Shown: piece after piece, positions 55,218 to 63,496 of the stretch
How positions within the stretch are numbered: position 1 is the stretch's first letter
Layout: every line of letters starts with the position of its first letter
Origin: Sphingomonas sp. So64.6b
Lineage (GTDB): Bacteria > Pseudomonadota > Alphaproteobacteria > Sphingomonadales > Sphingomonadaceae
DNA: 64,000 nt
Direction of reading: 5' to 3'
NCBI RefSeq assembly: GCF_014171475.1
Contig: NZ_CP048817.1
Coordinates: 4,990,501-5,054,500, forward strand
Translations under genes and position numbers: made by a program
The notes under the pieces: model-generated
Databases searched by the model: none
Seen by the model: only the letters and a program-made list of their open reading frames with translations
What the model was told of the DNA's origin: nothing

Positions 55218-56153
55218 ATGAGCGAGCACGACGACAGCTACGAGCCGCATCATGAATCATCCCCCACCGACCACGTCCTCCACGAGCTTCAGCTTTATGG
55301 CTACCGTCCCTTTGCGGACGAACCCGACGGAAGACCGCTACCCGAAGGCAACCAGGTCGCAGGGGCCATCGCAGATATCTTCGACGCCCTGATCGTCACC
55401 CTGGAAGACACCCGCCTCGAGCCCGACCTCGATGATCTCCTCTGGTCGACCGTCAACGTCTTCCACCGCGCCACCGACCGGATCGAGCGCGAGCTGGACG
55501 ACAACGAGCAGGCACAGCGCCGCGGGCAACGTGAACAGGACGGCTCCGAGGTGAAGGCCGTCGAGCTCGAACGCCTGACGGCCGAAGGCCAGACGATGAT
55601 CGAACGTCGCAACGCCTTCGAGCTGATGCGCGACCAGGCCGCCGAGCATTACGAACGGCACACCAGATCACCCTGGCGTCCCCGTAGCGGATCGATGGTC
55701 AACCATCGCAACCTGACCTCGGCGATGATCGACAGCCGCGACTTCCTCGCCGCCAAGCGTCGCGCCGACAAGGAGGTGCTGCTGCCCGCCGGACCCAAGA
55801 TCGCCTTCACCGGCGGGTTCGATTTCAACGACCACAAGCTGATCTGGGATCGGCTCGACAAGGTTCATGCCAAGCATCCCGACATGGTTCTTTTGCACGG
55901 AGGCTCACCCAAGGGCGCCGAACTGATCGCAGCCAAGTGGGCCGACACCCGCAAAGTGCCGCAGGTGGCCTTCAAGCCCGACTGGACCAAGCACGCCAAG
56001 GCCGCGCCGTTCAAACGCAACGATCAGATGCTCGACATCCTGCCTATCGGGGTGATCGTCTTCCCCGGCACCGGCATCCAGGACAATTTCGCCGACAAAG
56101 CGAAGAAGCTGGGCATTCCGCTGTTCGACTTTCGGAAACGAGGCGGCGCGTGA
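55218..56153 (+). CDS. DUF2493 (SLOG-fold) protein
   Basis: A 311-residue protein. The C-terminal half is a DUF2493/YspA-like Rossmann domain: KIAFTGGFDFNDHKLIWDRLDKVHAKHPDMVLLHGGSPKGAELIAAKWADTRKV, then IGVIVFPGTGIQDNFADKAKKLGIPLFDF. This SLOG family binds nucleotide-derived ligands. The N-terminal half is helical and acidic (residues ~60-160). GAAGGAG precedes the ATG. Common ICE backbone gene; the ligand is unknown. Confidence 0.82.
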   Translation: MSEHDDSYEPHHESSPTDHVLHELQLYGYRPFADEPDGRPLPEGNQVAGAIADIFDALIVTLEDTRLEPDLDDLLWSTVNVFHRATDRIERELDDNEQAQRRGQREQDGSEVKAVELERLTAEGQTMIERRNAFELMRDQAAEHYERHTRSPWRPRSGSMVNHRNLTSAMIDSRDFLAAKRRADKEVLLPAGPKIAFTGGFDFNDHKLIWDRLDKVHAKHPDMVLLHGGSPKGAELIAAKWADTRKVPQVAFKPDWTKHAKAAPFKRNDQMLDILPIGVIVFPGTGIQDNFADKAKKLGIPLFDFRKRGGA

Positions 56154-56178
56154 GCCCGCCTCCGACCCGTCAGCGCCG

Positions 56179-56586
56179 CTACGGTGTAATCAGCTCGTGA
56201 TCGAAGATCAGCGTCGCGAGCTGGGCAACCAGTTTGGCGGCGACACATGGCTTGATGCAGAAGGCCAGATCGGGAAAGCGCGCGGCCAAGTCGGGCGGCA
56301 GACCGACTCCGGTTTGGAGAATGACCGGAATGCCGAGGCCCATCAATATCTCCACGACCGGCGAAATATCGCCATCGGTCAGGTTCACGTCAAGAATTGC
56401 GGCCGCGATGGGCTTGGCTTCGATTAGAGCGAGGGCTTCCTTGACACTCCCGACCGGCCCCGCAACTTCGCCGCTGGCATCTTCGATGGCCAGCGCCACA
56501 TCCAAGGCAATGAACGGTTCATCTTCGACGACGAGGACGAGCACATGGTTCAGCAATGAAATGTCCCGGCTGGGGGGAGAGGTCAA
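56179..56586 (-). CDS. Single-domain response regulator
   Basis: A 135-residue receiver domain with no output domain. Acidic residues E21/D22, phospho-acceptor D66 (AAILDVNLTDG), T92 (ILQTG) and K112 (CIKP) are all present. It starts 12 bp after the stop of the hybrid kinase gene, so it is likely its phosphotransfer partner. Stand-alone receivers next to HWE kinases often act as phosphate sinks or feed the general stress response; which applies here is not shown. Confidence 0.85.
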   Translation of the reverse strand: MTSPPSRDISLLNHVLVLVVEDEPFIALDVALAIEDASGEVAGPVGSVKEALALIEAKPIAAAILDVNLTDGDISPVVEILMGLGIPVILQTGVGLPPDLAARFPDLAFCIKPCVAAKLVAQLATLIFDHELITP

Positions 56587-56598
56587 GTCATCAACCGC

Positions 56599-59500
56599 TC
56601 ACGGCATCAGCCGTTCCGCCGCCGCCGAAAGACGGACGGTCAATCCCTCGGCATCCCAGTCGAACTCTAGCTGTCCGCCGAGCTGACCATTGATGCTCCG
56701 GCGAGCGAGCAGACTGCCGAACCCTTCGCGCTCCGGCGCGCCGTTGACCGGTGGTCCGCCCCGCTCTTGCCATGCCAATTCTAGTTTGCCCTTGTTCAGC
56801 GTCCAGGAAATACGGACTCGTCCCCCCGGTGTAGAGTAAGCTCCGTATTTGACGGCGTTGGTCGCCAGCTCATGCAAGATGAGTGCGAGGCTGGTGGCCG
56901 CGTCGCCGCCAACCGCAACTTCCGGCCCTTCGATCATGGCGCGGGCATCGCCATCGGTCGCGCCCGGATCGACGTGAGGCGCCAGTATCGCCCGGACCAG
57001 CGCGTCGAGCGTGGATTCCCGCTTGTCACCCGCACCCGGTTTCGTCGTCCGGATCAGGACATGCGCGCTGGCCAGCGCGCCGAGCCGCCCCTGGATCGTG
57101 CTAACCATTTCTTTTGGCGTCTTCGCCGACCGTGCACTCAGTGTCACCACTCCGCCGACAATGGCGAAGAGATTTTTGACCCTATGATCCATTTCCTTGA
57201 GGAGCAGTTCCTGTAGTTCCTCGCTGCGTCGCTGGTCCTCGATGTCCGTATTGGTGCCGAACCAGCGAACGATCTTTCCGCTCTCGTCACGGATTGGCTC
57301 GGCGCGGGAGAGGAACCAGCGATAGGCTCCATCGGAGCCGCGCAGCGGGAAGGTATCTTCCCAAACCTCACCCGTCTCGACCGAGCGTTTCACGCCCGCG
57401 ACTACGCGATCGACCTCCGCTGGGTCTAGGACGCTGCGCCAGCCCCACCCCTTCATGTCTTCGAGAGTGGTGCCCGTGTAGTCAGACCAACGTCGATTGA
57501 ACCAGAAGGCCGAGCCTTCCCCGTCCAGGATCCAGGCCAATTGTGGAATGGACTCTGCCAGGGCGTGAAACTGCCGCTCGCTTTGGCGTAGGGCCTCGTC
57601 GATTGCATTGCGCTCGCTGATATCGACGAAGGTGAGCACCACGCCGTCGATGACGTTGTCGATCGTGCGGTAGGGGCGGATACGCAAAACGAAACTCGCA
57701 CCCGGCTCCTTGAGCCTCACCTGCCGCTCGACCATAGTCAGCTTGCGAAGCACGGTTTTCACGTCCTTCTGCAAATCTCCATAGTCGAGCAGGCTGACGA
57801 TCTCCGTGACCGGGCGGCCTACGTCGCCATCGCGCAGATGGAAGATGTCGGTAAGGCCCGGCGTAAAGCTCTTGACCCGCAATTGTCCATCAAGGAACAG
57901 GGTCGCGATCTCCGTGCTTTCCAGGAGATTTTTCAGGTCGCTGTTCAGGTTCGTTAGCAGCTCGTTCTTGCTGGCCATCTCTGAATTAATGGTCTGCACC
58001 TCTTCGTTGACCGACTGCATCTCTTCCTTGGCGGTCTCCAATTCCTCATTGGAGGATTGCAGCTCCTCGTTGACTGACTGGTGTTCCTCGTTCGAGGATT
58101 TCAGTTCCTCGTTGGCGACCTCAAGCTCGTCGATGGTCGATTGGAGCTGCGCCCGGGTGGTCCGTAATTCCTGTTCGAGAGCCTTGACCATATCGGTCGA
58201 GCTCCCGCGACCCTGTGCCGGCCCGCCGGGGTTTCCTGCGCCGACATCTTGAAACACCAGGGCGATCAACCCAGCGTCCGCGCCTTGGTCGGCCAGCGGT
58301 TCGGCGATCAGCGTGACCAGGCGGGTGTGGCCGTCGATCCGAATGGGCACATTTTCGTGCCGGACCACGGCTCTGGAGGCTTTCACCTCCTTCAGCGCCG
58401 CCCGCGTGGCCGGACGCAGGGACTTCCGCAGAATGTCGAACAGCGCGTAGCTCGGGGCTCCCGAGGCCAGCTCGACATACTGGCCCATCGTGGCCCCGGA
58501 GAAGCGCACTATCTGGTCGCGTCCATCGACCACGACGTGGGGTGGATTGTATTTCTCCGTCGCCCGCCGCGCGCTCTTGTCGATCCGATCGTCGCCCGGC
58601 GCCCGCGGCGCGTCTTGCGAGGCCGACGGCTCCAGTCTGCGGCCGATGCCCGAGAGATCGGGAAGGGACGCGCCTTCGATTTCGCGTCGCTGGAAGATCC
58701 GGTGCTTCTTGTCCCCGACACCGAACAGCTTGGTGGCGCGCGTGACCGATTCGGAGGAGCCCAGAAACAGATGGCCACCCGGTTTGAGCGAGTAATGGAA
58801 GGTCCGCATCACGCGGTCCTGCATCTCGGCGTCGATGTAGATCAGCAGGTTGCGACAGGAGATCAGGTCAAGCTTGGAGAACGGCGGGTGCTTGATGATG
58901 CTGTGGATCGAGAACACGCACATCTCGCGGATTTCGGGGAGGACGCAATAGTCGCCGCCCTCTTCGCTGAACCAGCGGTCGAGGCGCTCGGCGGACAACC
59001 CCGCCACGGGCTTGCGGTAGCGGCCGACCCGCGCGAGCGCGATGGCACGGTCGTCAATGTCGGTGCCGAAGATCTGCACCTTTGGTTTGGGCCGACGGCT
59101 GTCCATGGCCTCGCGGATCAGGATCGCCAGGCTGTAGGCTTCCTGTCCTGTCGAACAGCCCGGAACCCAGACGCGGATGTCGTCGTCGGCGCCTTTTCCG
59201 GCCACCAGACTCTTGATCACCTCTGTGGCCAGAGCTTCAAAGGCGGCGGGATCGCGGAAGAACTGCGTGACCCCGATCAGCAGTTCGCGGAACAGCATGT
59301 CCAATTCTTCGGGCTGCTTGCGAAACCGTTCGATGTAGGCGCCAGGGGTTTCCACTTGCAGCACCTGCATCCGGCGCTGAAGCCGGCGAAGCAGGGTCTT
59401 TTCCTTGTATTCACTGAAATCGTGGCCGCTGCGGGCGCGCAGCGCTCCCATTATCGTCACCAGGTGCGACGCCGCATCTTGCCGCAAGCCATTGCCATCC

Positions 59501-60183
59501 TTGTTGCCGGCGACGCCTGTCAAGTGCTTGTGGTAGGCGACGACCCTGGCTGGCATCGTCTCGACGGCAAGCACCTCGTCGACCTGGCCGGTGGCCGTCG
59601 CGCTTTGCGGCATTCCGGGCAGCGCGTGGTGGTCGAACTCCGCCTGGGCCAGGGTCAGGCCGCCGCGTTCCTTGATCGCTGTCAGGCCCAGGGTGCCGTC
59701 GCTGCCCGTGCCTGCGAGGATGATGGCGATCGCGTTCTCGCCCTGATCTTCGGCCAGGGACTGGAAGAAGGTGTCAATCGGCCGCCGCCGTTCACGCGGC
59801 GGCGCCGGCCGGGCGACCTTGAGGCGTCCGCCGTGGATCGTCAGCGTGGCGTCGGGGGGAATGATGAAGACGCAGTTCGGCTTGACTTCCGTATCATCGG
59901 CCGCCTCGATCACGCCCATCGTGGTCGTCCTGCCGAGCAGTTCGGCCAGCATCGACTTGTGGTCCGGCGACAGGTGCTGGACCAGGACGAAGGCCATGCC
60001 GGTGTCGGCCGGTGTGTTGGCGAAGAAGCTCTTGAAGGCGTCCAGACCGCCGGCCGACGCGCCGATGCCGACGATCAACAACACGTCGGATTTATCCTTG
60101 TGTCCAGATGAGGAACGTACTTTTCGCGCGCCCTCGGCGAGAGCACTTACTGACTTGGACGGTCCAAGGGACTTCGATGCCAT
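56599..60183 (-). CDS. CheB-CheR-PAS-HWE hybrid sensor kinase
   Basis: A 1,194-residue multidomain protein. It has a CheB methylesterase (S43 in GASAGG, H70, D162), a CheR methyltransferase (~245-500; VPGCSTGQEAYSLAIL near 340), and a coiled coil of repeated SNEELQS/ANEELKS units (~680-745). PAS domains follow (~750-980), then an HWE/HisKA_2 kinase with phospho-acceptor H1000 (EMDHRVKNLFAIV) and ATP-site HELATNAVKYG near 1104. No membrane helix, so cytoplasmic. It likely senses light, redox or another cue through PAS and signals to the adjacent receiver. Carried as cargo on the element. Confidence 0.9.
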   Translation of the reverse strand: MASKSLGPSKSVSALAEGARKVRSSSGHKDKSDVLLIVGIGASAGGLDAFKSFFANTPADTGMAFVLVQHLSPDHKSMLAELLGRTTTMGVIEAADDTEVKPNCVFIIPPDATLTIHGGRLKVARPAPPRERRRPIDTFFQSLAEDQGENAIAIILAGTGSDGTLGLTAIKERGGLTLAQAEFDHHALPGMPQSATATGQVDEVLAVETMPARVVAYHKHLTGVAGNKDGNGLRQDAASHLVTIMGALRARSGHDFSEYKEKTLLRRLQRRMQVLQVETPGAYIERFRKQPEELDMLFRELLIGVTQFFRDPAAFEALATEVIKSLVAGKGADDDIRVWVPGCSTGQEAYSLAILIREAMDSRRPKPKVQIFGTDIDDRAIALARVGRYRKPVAGLSAERLDRWFSEEGGDYCVLPEIREMCVFSIHSIIKHPPFSKLDLISCRNLLIYIDAEMQDRVMRTFHYSLKPGGHLFLGSSESVTRATKLFGVGDKKHRIFQRREIEGASLPDLSGIGRRLEPSASQDAPRAPGDDRIDKSARRATEKYNPPHVVVDGRDQIVRFSGATMGQYVELASGAPSYALFDILRKSLRPATRAALKEVKASRAVVRHENVPIRIDGHTRLVTLIAEPLADQGADAGLIALVFQDVGAGNPGGPAQGRGSSTDMVKALEQELRTTRAQLQSTIDELEVANEELKSSNEEHQSVNEELQSSNEELETAKEEMQSVNEEVQTINSEMASKNELLTNLNSDLKNLLESTEIATLFLDGQLRVKSFTPGLTDIFHLRDGDVGRPVTEIVSLLDYGDLQKDVKTVLRKLTMVERQVRLKEPGASFVLRIRPYRTIDNVIDGVVLTFVDISERNAIDEALRQSERQFHALAESIPQLAWILDGEGSAFWFNRRWSDYTGTTLEDMKGWGWRSVLDPAEVDRVVAGVKRSVETGEVWEDTFPLRGSDGAYRWFLSRAEPIRDESGKIVRWFGTNTDIEDQRRSEELQELLLKEMDHRVKNLFAIVGGVVTLSARSAKTPKEMVSTIQGRLGALASAHVLIRTTKPGAGDKRESTLDALVRAILAPHVDPGATDGDARAMIEGPEVAVGGDAATSLALILHELATNAVKYGAYSTPGGRVRISWTLNKGKLELAWQERGGPPVNGAPEREGFGSLLARRSINGQLGGQLEFDWDAEGLTVRLSAAAERLMP

Positions 60184-60663
60184 AACGCGGGCAGCCTTAA
60201 CTGTGGGCAGATTGTGGCGATGCGATGTATCTATAGCATTATGTAAACGCTGGTTTCGAGTCCTGAACAGGTGACCTGATCAGGAGTCTGCTGATTCAGA
60301 AAACGACAAACGATCCCAACAAACAAATGGCCGGACACGGCCTCGCAAGACTCGCTAATCACCAGCGTGGATCCGACAAGGATTGCGGAGATCCCCCAAG
60401 CGCCGCGGGTTCGACCACTACCCGCTCATGGATGCCTCGTCTTATGGCTGGCCTCCGGCTACTTGGAACGGCGACTAAGCCCGCTCTCATTGGCGCTATC
60501 CTTGGTTCGACCCAATGCCTGACGCCATCAACCCGTAAAGGGTCCGCTACGCGAGCGTGCGGCCTTGAGGCTTACGCCTCGGCGGTGATTGCGGCCTTGC
60601 GCCGAACGCATCGGGCACCTGTCGAGCGGGGATGGTCCCCGCCTCCAGACAGGAGCCGGAACG
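60184..60663. promoter_or_regulatory. Intergenic region with Shine-Dalgarno-overlapping double stem
   Basis: 480 bp without a supported gene. Just before the 60664 start, an outer stem CCTGTC (60618-60623)/GACAGG (60648-60653) encloses a perfect inner stem GCGGGGA (60626-60632)/TCCCCGC (60636-60642). The AGGAG ribosome site (60651-60655) overlaps the outer stem, so folding would hide it. GAGGC..GCCTC near 60567-60580 is a second hairpin. Confidence 0.5.
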
Positions 60664-60828
60664 ATGTCCCTCACCGACGCACACGCCTTCGCCTTCAGCC
60701 TCGCTACCACCCTGATGGCCGTCATCGTCATCTTCAAGGCAGGCGACGGCACACATTCGGTCACCCCCGCCAACGAGTTCGACGGCGACGCCGAGATCGT
60801 CGCGGAGATCGATCCGTTCGCCCCTTGA
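60664..60828 (+). CDS. Small membrane protein, unknown
   Basis: A 54-residue protein: one N-terminal membrane helix (AFAFSLATTLMAVIVIF), then an acidic tail (ANEFDGDAEIVAEIDPFAP). AGGAG lies nine bases upstream and is part of a predicted hairpin. Too small for family assignment by eye; it looks like a conserved ICE accessory protein because of its strong leader and distinct composition. Confidence 0.6.
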   Translation: MSLTDAHAFAFSLATTLMAVIVIFKAGDGTHSVTPANEFDGDAEIVAEIDPFAP

Positions 60829-60926
60829 TGGGGCGACACCTGCGGCGATGCGGAGATCCCTATCGGATTTCCGCTCCATCGCCACTCTTCTTCGGCTATA
60901 CACGGAATGCGCCGCGGTGGAGGTGG

Positions 60927-61055
60927 ATGCCCACCGACACATGGCAGATCATCTTCTCCGTCATCGGCGCAATCGCCGTCGGCATCACGGCGCTGATCCG
61001 GGTGACAGCAATAGCCGCGCCCGGGCCATCCGGGCAGAACATCGCGCGCGCCTGA
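60927..61055 (+). CDS. Possible 42-residue membrane peptide
   Basis: MPTDTWQIIFSVIGAIAVGI followed by TALIRVTAIAAP: a single hydrophobic helix with a short polar tail. GGAGG is three bases from the ATG, closer than ideal. It lies 98 bp after the 60664 gene on the same strand. Could be a real small membrane protein or a chance hydrophobic frame. Confidence 0.4.
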   Translation: MPTDTWQIIFSVIGAIAVGITALIRVTAIAAPGPSGQNIARA

Positions 61056-61636
61056 CATCGTCACTCGCGGCGGCAGGACAGGAGCTGATGCCTTACCTCT
61101 CGCTCGCGCTCCTCGTCTGCAGGGTGCGCTTGCATGGCGTTGATCGGGTCCACGGTTAGCCCAGACCGGCGTGCCATCCTTTCGAAAAGCGGTACTGGAA
61201 GCGGCGCGGTGATAGCATTGCCGGCGTTGCGAGTGGCGATAGCGTGCGATCTCGCGCGCCCGTGCAGAAGTCGGCGGACATTTGGTTTGACGGTGCTGGG
61301 TGACGTCGCGATGGCTCGATGCGGCCACGGTCATATCGGTCGAAGATGGGCGCCACGTTCTCCTGTGATGCGTCTCTGTCAGGTCGACCGCTCCAAAACG
61401 GCCTCTTCAATGGGCTGCTCTGGCCGAAGGTCGGCTGCGCCTCGATCGCCTATGCCGCAACAGCGGCGTCGAAACTTTCATCCCCTGCCGGCTGCGCCGT
61501 CATTCCTCGCGAAACAAGAAAGCCCCTCCTTTGCTGTCAGGCCCCTTTGGGGTGCGCCGTCAATCGCCTCCGGCCTGTCGATCGCCATCGAGGCCGCAAT
61601 GGTGCGGGCTCGGAACAGAGTTCAAGGAGAACTACC
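61056..61636. other. Intergenic region upstream of DUF736 gene
   Basis: 581 bp in which no open frame shows protein-like features. Three related GG(C/G)TGCGCC(T/G) segments recur at ~61432, ~61490 and ~61553, each near pyrimidine-rich CCCC stretches, and may pair with GGGGTG. A structured or regulatory leader is possible; nothing firm. Confidence 0.3.
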
Positions 61637-61960
61637 ATGGCGACCATCGGCACCTTCAAGAAGACCGGCAACAACGAGTTCACCGGCGAAATCGTCACCC
61701 TCAGCCTCCAGACCAAGAACGTCCGCATCGTCCCCGATGCCCGCGCCACCGGCGAGAACGCCCCCAGCCACCGCGTCTTCGTCGGCCGCGCCGAGATCGG
61801 CGCCGCCTGGTCCAAGACCTCCAACGAGGGCCGCGCCTATCTGGGCCTGAAGCTCGACGACCCCAGCTTCAACGCCCCGATCTACGCCAACCTCTTCGAC
61901 GACGAAGAAAGCGAAGGCTTCAGCCTTGTGTGGAGCCGTCCCGCTAAGCACCGTGATTGA
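61637..61960 (+). CDS. DUF736 family protein
   Basis: A 107-residue DUF736 protein: MATIGTFKKTGNNEFTGEIV, LQTKNVRIVPD, HRVFVGRAEIGAAWSKTSNEGRAYLGLKLDDPSFNAPIYANLF. AAGGAG precedes the ATG. This family is a marker of conjugative plasmids and ICEs in Alpha- and Gammaproteobacteria, usually near transfer genes. Its function is unknown; a small beta-rich fold is likely. A strong hairpin follows the gene. Confidence 0.9.
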   Translation: MATIGTFKKTGNNEFTGEIVTLSLQTKNVRIVPDARATGENAPSHRVFVGRAEIGAAWSKTSNEGRAYLGLKLDDPSFNAPIYANLFDDEESEGFSLVWSRPAKHRD

Positions 61961-61967
61961 AGGATCA

Positions 61968-61993
61968 GGGGCCGCCCGCGAGCGGGCGGCCCC
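61968..61993 (+). terminator. Strong GC hairpin after DUF736 gene
   Basis: GGGGCCGCCC (61968-61977)/GGGCGGCCCC (61984-61993), a perfect 10-bp stem with a 6-nt loop, 7 bp after the stop codon. No T run follows, so it may act as a 3'-end stabiliser or weak terminator. Confidence 0.65.
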
Positions 61994-62308
61994 AAGGCCT
62001 CTGGTATCGAGCCCGACTTCAGCCTTGGCGGGCGAGCCCGGAGATTAGCATGGTGTCGACACCATCGAGCCTGAGGCCCGAACACTGCTCGGGATCCAAC
62101 CCGAACTCACAATGATGGGACAAACTTAAGGCCGCGAAAGTCGCGCTGACCGCATGGATGAGAAAGCCGCGGGCGATCCTGAATGCAATGGTTCGCGATG
62201 GACGATAGTCGCGGCAAACGGCTGCAAACGGTCTCGTAGATGGCTTGTCGCGTTGCCCAAACTTGCCGTTGATTCAGTATTCGCACTCTGCTGGGTCCGG
62301 GCGGCCCC
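61994..62308. other. Intergenic region with a 16-bp palindrome
   Basis: 315 bp without a gene between DUF736 and the convergent azoreductase gene. It contains a perfect palindrome ATGGTGTCGACACCAT at 62050-62065; otherwise nothing recognised. Confidence 0.4.
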
Positions 62309-62923
62309 TCAGGCGGCTTCGGCCTCGATCTCGCCTTGGAACTTGTTCAGAAAGTCCTCGCGTCCGATCTCCCCGAGATCGACCGCCTTGGCGCCGCCTG
62401 CCGCGATCAAGGTCACGTCGGTGATGCCGATGACACCCAGGATCAGGCGCAGATATTGGCTTGCGAGGTCACGGTCGCGGATCGGCGAGCCTTCGGTGTA
62501 GACGCCGCCAGAGGCGAGCAGCACCGTCGCCTTTTTGCCCGTCACGAGGCCGCTGCCGTCCATGCCAAGCGTTAGCCCTTTGCGAACGATATGGTCGATC
62601 CAAGCTTTGAGCGCGGCAGGCACATTGTAGTTGTATACCGGCGTGGCAATGACGAGGTGGTCGGCCGCCAATAGCTCGGCGACGAGTTCGTCCGACAGGC
62701 GAAGCATCTCCTTCATGTCTGGCGAATGCTGTTCGGGCGGCGTGAAATAAGCCTGGAGCCAAGGCGCGTTCACGAAAGGCAGGTCCGTTTCCATCAGGTC
62801 GCGGTGGACGATCTGCCCGACCGGGTGCGCCGTTCGCCACTCGTCGACAAAACGACGGGTGAGATTGCGCGAGATCGAATGGTTGCCGCGCGGGCTGGTC
62901 TCGACGACGAGAAGCCGGGTCAT
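62309..62923 (-). CDS. azoR: FMN-dependent NADH-azoreductase
   Basis: A 204-residue flavodoxin-like quinone/azo reductase. It has the N-terminal phosphate loop [20 protein letters not shown], the flavin-contact [28 protein letters not shown], and [17 protein letters not shown] precedes the ATG. AzoR enzymes reduce azo dyes and quinones with NADH and protect from thiol and quinone stress. It heads leftward beside a broken dioxygenase gene and opposite a LysR gene that probably controls it. Confidence 0.9.
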   Translation of the reverse strand: MTRLLVVETSPRGNHSISRNLTRRFVDEWRTAHPVGQIVHRDLMETDLPFVNAPWLQAYFTPPEQHSPDMKEMLRLSDELVAELLAADHLVIATPVYNYNVPAALKAWIDHIVRKGLTLGMDGSGLVTGKKATVLLASGGVYTEGSPIRDRDLASQYLRLILGVIGITDVTLIAAGGAKAVDLGEIGREDFLNKFQGEIEAEAA

Positions 62924-62945
62924 AGTTAGTCTCCTTGAGATTGGG

Positions 62946-63421
62946 TCAACCGAAGCGAAAGCCAGAGATCGGCTTGCCGAGGGCGTGCCCGTGGAAGTGA
63001 ACGGCGCCGTGCTCGCCCGATGCGGCGCCGGCGGCCACCATGAGAGGCATCAAGTGATCCTCGTGCGGCTGCGCATTGCGCGCGCAGGCTCGCTGCCACT
63101 GCGGATGCCCGCTGCCGCGAGCAGGTCGCGCACCCGGGCGGCGAGCGCGGGATCGCCCGGCGCCGGCCAGGTCAGCCGGTAGGTGTAGTCCGGAAAGCCG
63201 TCATAATCGAAGAGCAGCGGCGGATGCGCGCCGGTATTGACGGTCGGCGCCTGTTCTTCCCAATGGCCGGAGACGGCGAGAATGGCGCGCGGTAGCTCGT
63301 CCAGCGTGTTCGCGAAGCCGCGAAGATAGGCTTCGAGATCGTGCCAGGCGGCACGCATCGGCCCCGGCTCCAGAAAGAAGCATGGGCCGCCACCGTGATT
63401 GATGAATAAGGTCGGCTGCAT
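62946..63421 (-). pseudogene. LigB/DODA-type extradiol dioxygenase, internal deletion
   Basis: The N-terminal part (MQPTLFINHGGGPCFFLEPGP..AVSGHWEEQAPTVNT..RVRDLLAAAGI) is a class III ring-cleavage dioxygenase of the DODA family, with two metal-ligand histidines. The C-terminal part ([36 protein letters not shown]) is in another frame. They join near 63098-63105, with roughly 90 residues missing including the active-site histidine region, so the gene is inactive. An in-frame ATG at 63448 is an alternative start. Confidence 0.82.
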
Positions 63422-63469
63422 GGCTGCAATCTGGCCTCTCGACGCCATCTGCAGAAGTGATATATATCA

Positions 63470-63482
63470 GATAGTTTCTATC
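63470..63482. promoter_or_regulatory. Palindrome in azoR/LysR divergent promoter
   Basis: GATAG-TTT-CTATC lies 15 bp before the divergent LysR start, next to an AT-rich TATATATC stretch (63460-63467). Symmetric AT-rich sites here are typical of LysR binding; likely the autoregulatory and activator site. Confidence 0.45.
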
Positions 63483-63496
63483 GGCTGAGATGATGT

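Noticed and set aside
58249..60111. 620-codon plus-strand frame under the hybrid kinase
   Set aside because: Antisense to clear CheB/CheR catalytic motifs; His/Arg/Asp-rich translation typical of shadow frames.
60327..61055. 242-codon plus-strand ORF
   Set aside because: The first 200 codons have no protein character and cover the leader and the 60664 gene in another frame; only the last 42 codons look membrane-protein-like.
61134..61850. 238-codon ORF upstream of and across DUF736
   Set aside because: Runs into the DUF736 gene in the wrong frame and becomes Pro/Ser/Arg-rich; no motif or ribosome site.
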